From an uncultured Desulfovibrio sp. (GTDB lineage Bacteria > Desulfobacterota > Desulfovibrionia > Desulfovibrionales > Desulfovibrionaceae): a stretch of 8,404 nucleotides of DNA. The position numbers and the translations under genes are program-made. How positions within the stretch are numbered: position 1 is the stretch's first letter; each line of letters starts with the position of its first letter. The DNA is taken from positions 1 through 8,404 of the forward strand of contig URBN01000059.1 of assembly GCA_900546145.1 (NCBI GenBank), written 5' to 3'. Shown in pieces: positions 1-5,464 of this stretch. Below the pieces are notes generated by a model, which saw only the letters and a list, made by a program, of their open reading frames with translations, had not been told where the DNA came from and did not search any database.

Positions 1-1
1 C

Positions 2-277
2 CGGCCCTCTGCCGTCATCATGGCCTACACCAGCCACAGCCGCTACTCGCGCAGCGACCCGCCGACCTTCGCCGTCGTCAGCGCGGATGATCCTATAGCG
101 AGCCCGGCTGTCATGCGGAAGCGGACTGATGCCCTGCTTGCGGCCGGCATTCCCGCCGAATTTCATCTCTACCGCCATGCCAGCCACGGCTTCGGCACGG
201 GACGCGGCACGGACGCCTGGGGATGGATGGACGGCGCTATCCGTTTCTGGGAAGAACACATGTCCGGGAACAGTTAG
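2..277 (+). CDS. alpha/beta-hydrolase (esterase-like), C-terminal fragment
   Basis: This is the last ~91 codons of a gene that begins upstream of the window; the frame is open from base 2, so the ATG at 20 is probably internal. The fragment has the end of a serine-esterase alpha/beta-hydrolase fold: a strand (PTFAVVSA) leading to the acid residue in ADDPIAS, a helix with RTDALLAAGIPAEFHLY, then the catalytic histidine in HASHGFG, and a closing GWMDGAIRFWEEH helix. This order matches acetyl-xylan/feruloyl-type esterases and related S9-like hydrolases. The nucleophile serine and oxyanion elbow lie outside the window, so catalytic competence and substrate cannot be judged. It runs convergently towards the short-chain dehydrogenase gene and ends 14 bases before a perfect inverted repeat that probably terminates it. 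Family assignment is firm; substrate unknown. Confidence 0.85.
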   Translation, partial: RPSAVIMAYTSHSRYSRSDPPTFAVVSADDPIASPAVMRKRTDALLAAGIPAEFHLYRHASHGFGTGRGTDAWGWMDGAIRFWEEHMSGNS

Positions 278-291
278 GAAACTCCTCTCCC

Positions 292-352
292 CTCAGGACA
301 GCAAAACGCCACGGAAGGCATCAGGTCCTCCGCGGCGTTTTGCTGTCCTGAG
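292..352. terminator. bidirectional terminator-like perfect 19-bp inverted repeat
   Basis: The arm ctcaggacagcaaaacgcc (292-310) is repeated exactly as its reverse complement at 334-352, around a 23-base loop. It sits between the stop codons of the convergent hydrolase (ends 277) and short-chain dehydrogenase (ends 367), where a shared terminator is expected. Neither side has a clean U-tract directly after the stem (aattttgttt follows 6 bases later on the + strand), so it may work as a transcript-end stabiliser or roadblock rather than a classical intrinsic terminator. Confidence 0.7.
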
Positions 353-366
353 AAAGGAATTTTGTT

Positions 367-1197
367 TCAGGCAAAGTCCGTGGCCGAAGCCAGGCTCTCA
401 TAGCTTTCGATATCCGCGATCTGCTCTCTGAGATCGGCTTTGACCTGCCTGCAGCAGTCAGCGCCGATGAGGATGCGCAGGGGGAGTTCCTTTCTTTCCA
501 CCATGCTCACGATAAAGCGGGCAGCCTTTCCGGGATCGCCTTTCTGGCTGTCAGGATGTTCGGCAAGAAATCTGGAGGCCCGCCGCACGGCTGTCCCGTC
601 GTAGGCGTCCAGCGCTCTGGCCGGATGGCGCATGGAGCCTTTTTTGCGGAAATCTGTCCTGAAGGAGCCGGGGCAGAGAACAGAAACGCGGATGCCGAAT
701 TCCTGCAGTTCCATGCGCAGGGCCGCGCTCAGGCCTACGACGGCGAATTTGGCGGAACAGTAGGCGCTGCTCCCCGTGAACCCCATGAGGCCGCCCTGCG
801 AGGCGACGTTCAGAATCGTGCCGCCGCGCCGGCTGCGCATGGAAGGCAGTATGGCGCGCGTGACGTTGACGACGCCGAAATAATCGGCTTCCATGAGGCT
901 GCGGAGCTCTCCGTCGGACATTTCCTCGAACGCGCCGCTCATGCCGAAGCCCGCGTTATTAATGAGCACGTCGATGTGCCCGGCTCCGCCGAGCGCCTTT
1001 TCCACGGCCGCGTTCACCTCACCGGGTTTCGTGACGTCAAAAATGAGCGGGTGCACATGCGGGCTGCTGAACAGGGGATCGCCTTCCGGCACGTGCCTGA
1101 CGCCCGCGTACACTTCCGCGCCGCTTTCGGCGGCAGCTTTGACGAAGGCGCGGCCAAAACCGCGTCCCGCTCCCGTAATAAGCCAGTTCTGGGACAT
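367..1197 (-). CDS. classical short-chain dehydrogenase/reductase (SDR)
   Basis: Predicted 276-residue cytoplasmic NAD(P)-dependent oxidoreductase. Seen in order: Rossmann glycine motif TGAGRGFG (8-15), acidic residue in FDVT (D54), NNAG (80-83), catalytic S133 (NVAS), Y146 and K150 in YCSAK, and the PGS segment after strand 6 (about 176-178). Such enzymes reduce or oxidise carbonyl/hydroxyl groups on small molecules, and the closest style is the extended-C-terminus group annotated as 'oxidoreductase, SDR family' or retinol-dehydrogenase-like. Aligning without gaps to E. coli FabG from its Asn110 to Ser138 places Asp105 where the fourth catalytic residue, asparagine, normally sits. The start is supported by gggagga a few bases upstream of the ATG. 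The gene lies 48 bp downstream of the alcohol dehydrogenase on the same strand and is probably co-transcribed with it. Family is sure; substrate cannot be inferred. Confidence 0.93.
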   Translation of the reverse strand: MSQNWLITGAGRGFGRAFVKAAAESGAEVYAGVRHVPEGDPLFSSPHVHPLIFDVTKPGEVNAAVEKALGGAGHIDVLINNAGFGMSGAFEEMSDGELRSLMEADYFGVVNVTRAILPSMRSRRGGTILNVASQGGLMGFTGSSAYCSAKFAVVGLSAALRMELQEFGIRVSVLCPGSFRTDFRKKGSMRHPARALDAYDGTAVRRASRFLAEHPDSQKGDPGKAARFIVSMVERKELPLRILIGADCCRQVKADLREQIADIESYESLASATDFA

Positions 1198-1207
1198 ATT
1201 TCCTCCC

Positions 1208-1225
1208 GGCGGCCTTCAGGCCGCC
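1208..1225 (-). promoter_or_regulatory. intercistronic hairpin ahead of the SDR ribosome binding site
   Basis: ggcggcct-tc-aggccgcc forms an 8-bp, all but closed stem in the 48-bp gap between the alcohol dehydrogenase stop and the SDR start. On the minus-strand mRNA its 3' arm ends directly against the gggagga ribosome binding site of the SDR gene. There is no U-tract, so it does not look like a terminator. It could define an mRNA processing or stability boundary, or modulate access to the ribosome binding site. The structure is seen; the function is inferred. Confidence 0.45.
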
Positions 1226-1245
1226 GCGTTCATTTGGTATTCCGC

Positions 1246-2418
1246 CTAAAAAACCTCGCGGAAAAGATCGTAGATTTCTTCGTGGGAAAGTCTGCGGTAG
1301 CAGCCGGGCGTGACCGTGACCGAGTCAGCTATGGCCCTGAGATCGGTGTCAGCGGTGACATTCACTTCCCTGAGCGTGGTGGGCAGGCCGATTTCTTTTA
1401 TGAAGGAAGCCAGGGCATCGATGCCCCTGAGGGCAAGAGCGTCATCGTCCATGTCTCCGCGTTCAATGCCCCAGACGCTGACGGCGAAGCGTACGAACTT
1501 CGCGAGCCCGTCCTTATAGATCCGCCGGTAATAGGCAGGATGGAGCACAGCGAGACCGGCGCCGTGGTTGCAGTTCACGTATGCGCCTATCTGATGCTCC
1601 ATCATGTGACACATGAAGTCCGTCTTCTTGCCGAGCTTCACAATGCGGTTCTCGGCCATGGTGGCGTCCCACATGAGGTTGCTTCTGGCCGTGTAATCCT
1701 TTTCATCGCGGAGGGCCGCCCGCAGATTGCGGATGACGCTGCGCATGAGCGCTTCGCTGATGTCGTCGGATACGTTGTCCGCGTCAGGCGCGCTGAAATA
1801 AATTTCCATTAAATGAGAGAGTGTGTCGAAAGCGCCGGATACCATCTGGAAGCGCGGTACGCTGAAGGTGTATGTCGGATCGAGGAGTGAAAAACGGGCG
1901 TTGCATTCGGGGTAGTCGCGGCCGGTCTTCATGTGAAGCTCCTCATTGGTGATAACGGCGCCGCCGTTGCACTCGCTGCCCGTTCCCGAGACAGTGACCA
2001 CAATGCCGAGCGGCAGAGGAGCAAAGTCCCTGAAGGAGCCCTTCTTCGCCCAGAAATCGTTCCAGACGTCGCCATCATAGCGCGCGGCTATGGAAATGGC
2101 CTTGCAGCAGTCCATGACCGATCCTCCGCCCACAGCGATAATGAGCCCCACATTTTCTTTTCTGGCCAGAGCCGCTCCTTCGAGCACCTTCTTATAGGTG
2201 GGGTTGGACATGATGCCGGAGAATCCGACGATTTTTCTGCCGGTCGCGCGGAGCGCGGCGCAGACTTCATCGTAGATGCCGTTGCGTCTGATGGAACCGC
2301 CGCCCCAGGCGAGCATAATGCTGCCCTGGTACGGGGCGGCCAGTCCGGTGAGATAGCTGCTGACACATCCTTTGCCGAAAAACACTTTTGTCGGATTTTC
2401 AAAGACGAAATTTTCCAT
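1246..2418 (-). CDS. iron-dependent alcohol dehydrogenase, YqhD/BdhA type
   Basis: A 390-residue group III metal-dependent alcohol dehydrogenase, close in length to E. coli YqhD (387). Family members reduce aldehydes to alcohols with NADPH in the cytoplasm. Seen: WGGGSIRRNG (38-47) and VGGGSVMD (96-103) of the dinucleotide-binding domain, TVSGTGSE (142-149), and the metal ligands D198 and H202 in FDTLSHLME, H271 in CHMMEHQ and H285 in NCNHGAG. These four fall at a constant +4 offset from the known YqhD ligands D194, H198, H267 and H281, so the metal site is complete. The frame stays open upstream to 2751, but those residues are basic low-complexity with no family resemblance; the ATG at 2418 is preceded by gaagaaggaa at a good distance and opens the typical MENFxFxNPTKVxFGKG start. 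It is first gene of a likely two-gene unit with the SDR. Physiological aldehyde unknown. Confidence 0.95.
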   Translation of the reverse strand: MENFVFENPTKVFFGKGCVSSYLTGLAAPYQGSIMLAWGGGSIRRNGIYDEVCAALRATGRKIVGFSGIMSNPTYKKVLEGAALARKENVGLIIAVGGGSVMDCCKAISIAARYDGDVWNDFWAKKGSFRDFAPLPLGIVVTVSGTGSECNGGAVITNEELHMKTGRDYPECNARFSLLDPTYTFSVPRFQMVSGAFDTLSHLMEIYFSAPDADNVSDDISEALMRSVIRNLRAALRDEKDYTARSNLMWDATMAENRIVKLGKKTDFMCHMMEHQIGAYVNCNHGAGLAVLHPAYYRRIYKDGLAKFVRFAVSVWGIERGDMDDDALALRGIDALASFIKEIGLPTTLREVNVTADTDLRAIADSVTVTPGCYRRLSHEEIYDLFREVF

Positions 2419-2552
2419 GACGTTCCTTCTTCCGCCGCCCTGACGGCGTACTCTGCGGGAGCCAGCTTTTTCCTGCGGCTTCCCTGCGCGGCGGCATTTT
2501 TTTTCTTTTCCTCCTTTTATTCCGGACGCGGCGGTTTCCGCTATGCACAAAG

Positions 2553-2605
2553 GGCGTCCTTGTTTGCCTGATCCGCTCACGGGAAGGACGCCATGGAAGG
2601 ACGCC
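2553..2605. repeat. direct repeat with an inverted partner
   Basis: ggaaggacgcc occurs twice, at 2582-2592 and 2595-2605 (13-base period), and its complement ggcgtcctt occurs at 2553-2561. The leader RNA of the alcohol dehydrogenase could therefore form either of two alternative 9-bp stems. Whether this is regulatory or incidental cannot be told from sequence alone. Confidence 0.4.
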
Positions 2606-2677
2606 TTCCCGGCCTGCGCCGCTCCTGTGCGGGGACGCTTTTTCCTGCCGGCGCGCTTCCGGAAAAAATATCCGCCC

Positions 2678-2695
2678 CTGTCCGGAGCCGGACAG
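2678..2695. promoter_or_regulatory. 18-bp dyad, candidate operator
   Basis: ctgtccgg-ag-ccggacag is perfectly symmetric (8-bp half sites, 2-bp centre). It lies about 260 bp upstream of the alcohol dehydrogenase start and next to a TATTTT on the minus strand. The geometry fits a dimeric repressor site or a compact hairpin. No regulator gene is present in the window to link it to. Confidence 0.35.
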
Positions 2696-2703
2696 ACCGC
2701 GCA

Positions 2704-2719
2704 CCGCGTCCGGACGCGG
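2704..2719. repeat. 16-bp perfect palindrome
   Basis: ccgcgtccggacgcgg reads identically on both strands. On the minus strand it follows a ttttttc run. Its half tccggacgcgg recurs at 2521-2531. It could be an operator core or part of the leader structure; chance in GC-rich DNA is not excluded. Confidence 0.3.
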
Positions 2720-2821
2720 GAAAAAACCTCATTGCGGAGATGATTTTTCACAGGAAACGTTCTTTACCGCGCCGGATGATTGCTCCCGGAAGCGTCCATG
2801 ATGTACTTTTCAGGAGAATGT

Positions 2822-2869
2822 ATGTGCCTGCCGCGCGCCGTCGGCGGCCGTATCCTCTCTGCCGGATAG
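2822..2869 (+). CDS. possible 15-residue leader peptide
   Basis: ATG at 2822 is preceded by AGGAG (2812-2816) with a 5-base spacer, which is near-ideal, and the frame encodes MCLPRAVGGRILSAG before TAG at 2867-2869. The stop codon lies in the loop of the hairpin 2855-2883, and the LprI-like gene starts 40 bases later. The layout resembles a translated leader ORF coupled to an RNA structure. The peptide has no run of one amino acid that would suggest classical attenuation. A chance ORF remains quite possible. Confidence 0.25.
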   Translation: MCLPRAVGGRILSAG

Positions 2870-2883
2870 TTTCCGGGAGAGAG
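2855..2883 (+). promoter_or_regulatory. leader hairpin upstream of the LprI-like gene
   Basis: ctctctgccgga (2855-2866) and tccgggagagag (2872-2883) pair at 11 of 12 positions around the 5-base loop tagtt. The hairpin ends 26 bases before the LprI-like start codon. No U-tract follows, so it is not an intrinsic terminator. It may be an operator, an RNA stability element or a translational control element. Confidence 0.4.
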
Positions 2884-2909
2884 CACCATCAAAGCATAAG
2901 GGGGTCTCC

Positions 2910-3359
2910 ATGCGCGTTCTCTTCCTTTTCCTCGCTCTGTCTCTCCTCCTGCCCGCGGCAGCCTGGGCCGGTGACAATCCTCTGCCCGGGTATGAAAGCC
3001 AGGCCCGCGCCATTCAGAAAGAATGCTTCGCGGGCCTGGAAACGCTTGCGCCTGTGGACGCGCGCGGGCGCCTTGAAAAGAGCATTGCTGAGGTGGATCG
3101 TCTCCTCAACGCTGCCTATAAGGAAACCATGAAAAACTGCCGGGCGAAAGAACCCGCGCTGGAGAAACTCCTGAGGCAGGATCAGCGGGCCTGGCTGAAG
3201 TTTGTCAGCGAATACGTTCAGGAGGCGTCCTGGGGATTCGGGGAGGGGGGAACTGTGTACCTCAATATGGCTTCGGGCCTGAAGCTGAGCCTCTGGACGG
3301 AGCGTATAGCGTATCTGCGCATCGTGAACCGCGGCCTGGCAGAGGAAACGGTGCGGTAA
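2910..3359 (+). CDS. exported LprI/DUF1311-like protein
   Basis: A 149-residue precursor with a clear Sec signal peptide (MRVLFLF then a hydrophobic core, cleavage likely after AWA at 20), so the mature ~129-residue protein should be periplasmic. The mature part has the DUF1311 pattern: a helix with VDRLLNAAYKETM (62-75), LLRQDQRAWLKFVSEY (87-102), a glycine segment GFGEGGTV, and a final helix LWTERIAYLR. Named members of this family (Mycobacterium LprI) inhibit lysozyme; many others have no assigned role. The Cys residues usually found in the FRDAEC-like and C-terminal segments are absent here; the only Cys are C39 and C77. The start is supported by aaggggg 5 bases upstream of ATG. It stands alone, divergent from the dehydrogenase and convergent with the triple-domain gene. 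Family moderately sure; function inferred only. Confidence 0.75.
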   Translation: MRVLFLFLALSLLLPAAAWAGDNPLPGYESQARAIQKECFAGLETLAPVDARGRLEKSIAEVDRLLNAAYKETMKNCRAKEPALEKLLRQDQRAWLKFVSEYVQEASWGFGEGGTVYLNMASGLKLSLWTERIAYLRIVNRGLAEETVR

Positions 3360-3448
3360 ACGCTCCCGGCGTCCGCGGCTGTACCTTCTTTTTCAGGGCC
3401 TTCCCTCTTTCCTTTTCCGGGTCAGGGCGGGGTCCGTGTTCATGCGCC

Positions 3449-3628
3449 GCTTCAGAAATTCTTCATCTGAAGCAGCAGTTTTCCTTTCTTTATACAGCGA
3501 GCTGCTCTGACAGGTATCAGCACCGGGTGCTGCCTTCCGCACGGTGCCTCAGAATTTCCGCCCCCATTTGAACGTTACTGGTGCCCTGGCTTTGTCCCTG
3601 TCTGCAAAGCTCCGGCACCAGTTTTTTT
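3449..3628 (+). ncRNA. candidate structured small RNA or long 3' UTR
   Basis: Three RNA stems follow each other here: gcttcag/ctgaagc (3449-3455 with 3467-3473); a 9-bp stem with a 2-base bulge, gcacc+gtgc with gcac+ggtgc, around loop tgccttcc (3520-3547); and the terminator 3577-3628. The terminator is 217 bases beyond the LprI-like stop and the next + strand gene is 2 kb away, so the RNA is either a long structured 3' UTR or an independent small RNA. A weak TTATAC (3490-3495) has no good -35. I compared it by eye with SRP, 6S and common riboswitch signatures and found no match. A 22-codon ORF (3442-3510) also lies here, without a convincing ribosome binding site. Confidence 0.35.
3577..3628 (+). 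terminator. intrinsic terminator
   Basis: Arms actggtgcc (3577-3585) and ggcaccagt (3614-3622) pair perfectly; an inner stem gctttg/caaagc (3589-3594 with 3605-3610) stacks on it, and seven T residues follow (3622-3628). This is a textbook rho-independent terminator for + strand transcription. No T-run follows on the opposite side, so it does not serve the minus-strand gene coming from the right. Confidence 0.9.
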
Positions 3629-3662
3629 ACGTCAGCTGCCTGATTCGCTCAGAGGTATTTCA

Positions 3663-3684
3663 GCGCGGAAAACAGAGTCCGCGC
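3663..3684 (-). other. hairpin downstream of the triple-domain gene
   Basis: gcgcgga (3663-3669) and tccgcgc (3678-3684) form a perfect 7-bp stem with an 8-base loop, about 125 bases past the minus-strand stop at 3809. There is no U-tract on the minus strand, so a terminator role is only possible, not shown. The rest of 3629-3808 shows no gene; it holds only a further short dyad, ccggaa/ttccgg at 3772-3799. Confidence 0.3.
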
Positions 3685-3808
3685 CGCCCTCTCACCGCTG
3701 ACGCGCGTGCGGCTGCCGGAAGGCGGTATGCCGGGGCGCGCTGTGGAAAGGGAATGCTGCGGAATACCGCACCGGAATTCGCCCCTGCCGCATTTCCGGC
3801 GCGCCTTT

Positions 3809-5124
3809 TCAGCGCTTCCGCGCACCATCAGCTTCTTCAAGCAGCCCGTTAAGATACCGGCAGAGCTCACCCGTCCGTTTCCCGTAGTCCCTTGGAAACG
3901 CGTTGTAGCCGGACGCGGAGATGGATCTTCCGTCGGGGTAGCTTACAGAAAGACCGAATCCATAGCCATCCAGAGCGTTCCGGTTATTTCTGCGGAAACC
4001 GTTCCAGGAGGCGAGGCCGAGTTCGCGGATACGGTCTGCCAGCCCTTCCAGAGCCTTTTGGTCCATGATGACCTCCATGACGGGCAGTGTGCCTTTTTTA
4101 AAGCTTAGGATCATATGCGGGAGGCCGTCATCCACGCGCCGGTAAACTTCGTAGGAGATACAGGAATCCAGGGACGATCCCTGTTGCGTATAGGAAAAGC
4201 CGGACAGGGGAAGTCTGGAGACATCATCCTTCTCTGCGGGACCGAGCGCGGTATCAAGAATCCGTCTGAGTTCAGCTTCCGCTTCGGCAAAGCGCGGCGG
4301 TGTGCCGCCGGGAATGCCGGAGCGTCCCTGCGCGCTGATTTCCTGCTTCGTGTCAAAGTTCAGGCGGAAGGTGAAGGCGTCTTCCCCGCGCTCCGTGTAT
4401 CCCGCGCCTGTAAAGCCGTTCCATCTGTCGATACCGTATTCCCCGATCCAGGCGTTCAGACGCCCGATGATTTTCGGGGAGACGTATTCCGTGACATTCC
4501 TGCCCTCCCCGCTGCCGGAAAGACGGACCTTCCCGTCTTCAGCGTAAAGCGAGTACCGGAATCTTTTCCCGTCCTTCTTCATGGCGTACCGGAGCGATTC
4601 CGGCGTGCGCGGCGCCGCGGCACGGGCCTGTGCGGCTCTGGCCGTGAAGAAGCGCAGGAGTTCAGCTTCGGTTCTGAGACGTTTTTCTCCGGTGCCGTCG
4701 TCAGAACCTGAAATCTGGATTCTTCCGGGCGTGTTTCCCCTGCCGCGTTCCCCGAAAACGATGGTCAGCGACCAGACACAGCTCCTTTCCTTTTCCTCTT
4801 CGGCAGGGAGAAGGGATCCCTTCCGGAAGCGCCGGCCCAGTCCGTGAGGTCAAGCCCCGCCGCGAGAACGGAAAAATCCCTGATCACGGAGCTGTCAGCC
4901 GGGCCGCAGAAATTGCCTGCAGGATCCGGGGCGAAGACGTTCATGCGCCCCTGCATCAGCTCGAAGGAGAGGCTGCCATACCCTCCGGGACGCGCCGCCT
5001 TTTCACCATATCTGACCCAGTACTGGAAATATCTGATCGGGGGAGTTCCGCCGCTTTTGTCCGCGGCCTGAGCGGGAGCGGGAACGGCCAGGGTCAGAAG
5101 TCCGAGCAGGAGAAGAATGTTCAT
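3809..5124 (-). pseudogene. exported protein with three tandem ~139-residue domains, frameshifted
   Basis: The N-terminal frame starts at 5124 (ATG preceded by gggaggacagc), has a signal peptide ending APAQA at residue 20, and stops at 4765. A second frame, open from 4849, carries the rest to the stop at 3809. Restoring one base between 4768 and 4849 gives a single 438-residue product. It then contains three copies of one domain: a beta segment with a G-rich loop, a helix ending L..WNGF, and a strand pair like GYGFGLSVSYPDGRSISASG. The helix-end tryptophans fall at W96, W235 and W374, exactly 139 residues apart, which strongly supports the restored frame. The break lies in the first copy, perhaps at the ggaaaagg tract (4789-4796). 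No canonical slippery heptamer is in frame. It is either a genuine recent lesion or an assembly/sequencing indel. The domain resembles uncharacterised exported proteins of gut bacteria; I cannot name a function. Confidence 0.8.
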
Positions 5125-5250
5125 GCTGTCCTCCCATCTGAAGGAATGGTTTCAGGGTGATGCCGGACGTCTGCTCTGTCCCTGGCGGAAAACTTCATTT
5201 ATCCGCCGGATCGGGCTTTTGGGGGAGCTTTTGCGGCTGCTGATTGGGGT

Positions 5251-5280
5251 TTCTGACCGGATGACGGATTCCGGTCTGAA
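5251..5280. repeat. 30-bp dyad, 11-base arms
   Basis: ttctgaccgga (5251-5261) and tccggtctgaa (5270-5280) match at 10 of 11 positions around an 8-base centre. It lies 127 bp upstream of the triple-domain gene start, so it may be a regulator site or a leader hairpin for that gene. Confidence 0.35.
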
Positions 5281-5368
5281 TACGGCGCCTCCGGGAGCAG
5301 GTCTCTTCCGTCAGCCTGAAAGGCTTCGTCTGTCATGGCTCCCTCTCCGGCGTCCGCTAAGTCAGGCA

Positions 5369-5395
5369 GCCGGACAGAATATATTTTTGTCCGGC
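5369..5395. repeat. 27-bp dyad with AT-rich centre
   Basis: gccggaca (5369-5376) and tgtccggc (5388-5395) are perfectly symmetric around gaatatatttt. The 19-bp centre-to-centre spacing (about two helical turns) and AT-rich middle are typical of repressor operators overlapping a promoter. The same half site, in the opposite orientation, forms the 2678-2695 dyad. Confidence 0.4.
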
Positions 5396-5443
5396 GGGGA
5401 AAAACGTCCGCCACGCTTTCGCTAAAAAAACAGCGTCCCGTAT

Positions 5444-5464
5444 CCTGTTTATGTGAAAAACAGG
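5444..5464. repeat. 21-bp dyad
   Basis: cctgttt (5444-5450) and aaacagg (5458-5464) are perfectly symmetric around atgtgaa, with further cccg/cggg pairing outside (5437-5440 with 5469-5472). It could be a protein site or an RNA hairpin in the leader of the + strand gene. Confidence 0.35.

Larger units (their letters stand above)
2419..2909. promoter_or_regulatory. 491-bp divergent intergenic region (alcohol dehydrogenase / LprI-like)
   Basis: This spacer must carry the promoters of both divergent genes. I see no coding region beyond a few short ORFs. It is rich in dyads: 2553-2561 with 2584-2592 or 2597-2605; 2678-2695; 2704-2719; and 2855-2883. On the minus strand a strong AAGGAGG (bases 2516-2510) followed by an A-rich run lies about 95 bases before the dehydrogenase start, too far to serve it. 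TATTTT on the minus strand (2670-2665), just downstream of the 2678-2695 dyad, is a possible -10 element, but I found no convincing -35 partner, so no promoter is called. Confidence 0.5.

Noticed and set aside
556..1812. 418-codon + strand open frame
   Set aside because: It lies antisense to the well-supported SDR and alcohol dehydrogenase genes and spans their junction; composition (Ala/Arg/Gly/His) is that of a shadow frame in GC-rich DNA.
1933..2571. 212-codon + strand open frame
   Set aside because: Antisense to the alcohol dehydrogenase; no ribosome binding site and no recognisable protein.
2419..2751. N-terminal extension of the alcohol dehydrogenase to 501 residues
   Set aside because: The extra residues are basic, low-complexity and unlike the family; the ATG at 2418 has a proper ribosome binding site and gives the family's usual length.
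3442..3510. 22-codon ORF inside the structured region
   Set aside because: Upstream gcgggg is 9 bases away and not a convincing ribosome binding site; the surrounding hairpins suggest RNA rather than protein.
3520..3547. SRP RNA-like cggaaggcagca on the minus strand
   Set aside because: Resembles the conserved SRP core at first glance, but the required flanking helix and the ggtcaggtcc segment are absent; it is one side of a local hairpin.
4768..4849. Programmed -1 ribosomal frameshifting
   Set aside because: No in-frame slippery heptamer is found; the AAA-AGG codons would not re-pair well after slipping back, so a plain indel is simpler.
5160..5200. Sigma-54-like promoter around ctggcggaaaacttcatt
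   Set aside because: TGGC is followed at the right spacing by TTCA, not TTGC, and the surrounding consensus is poor.
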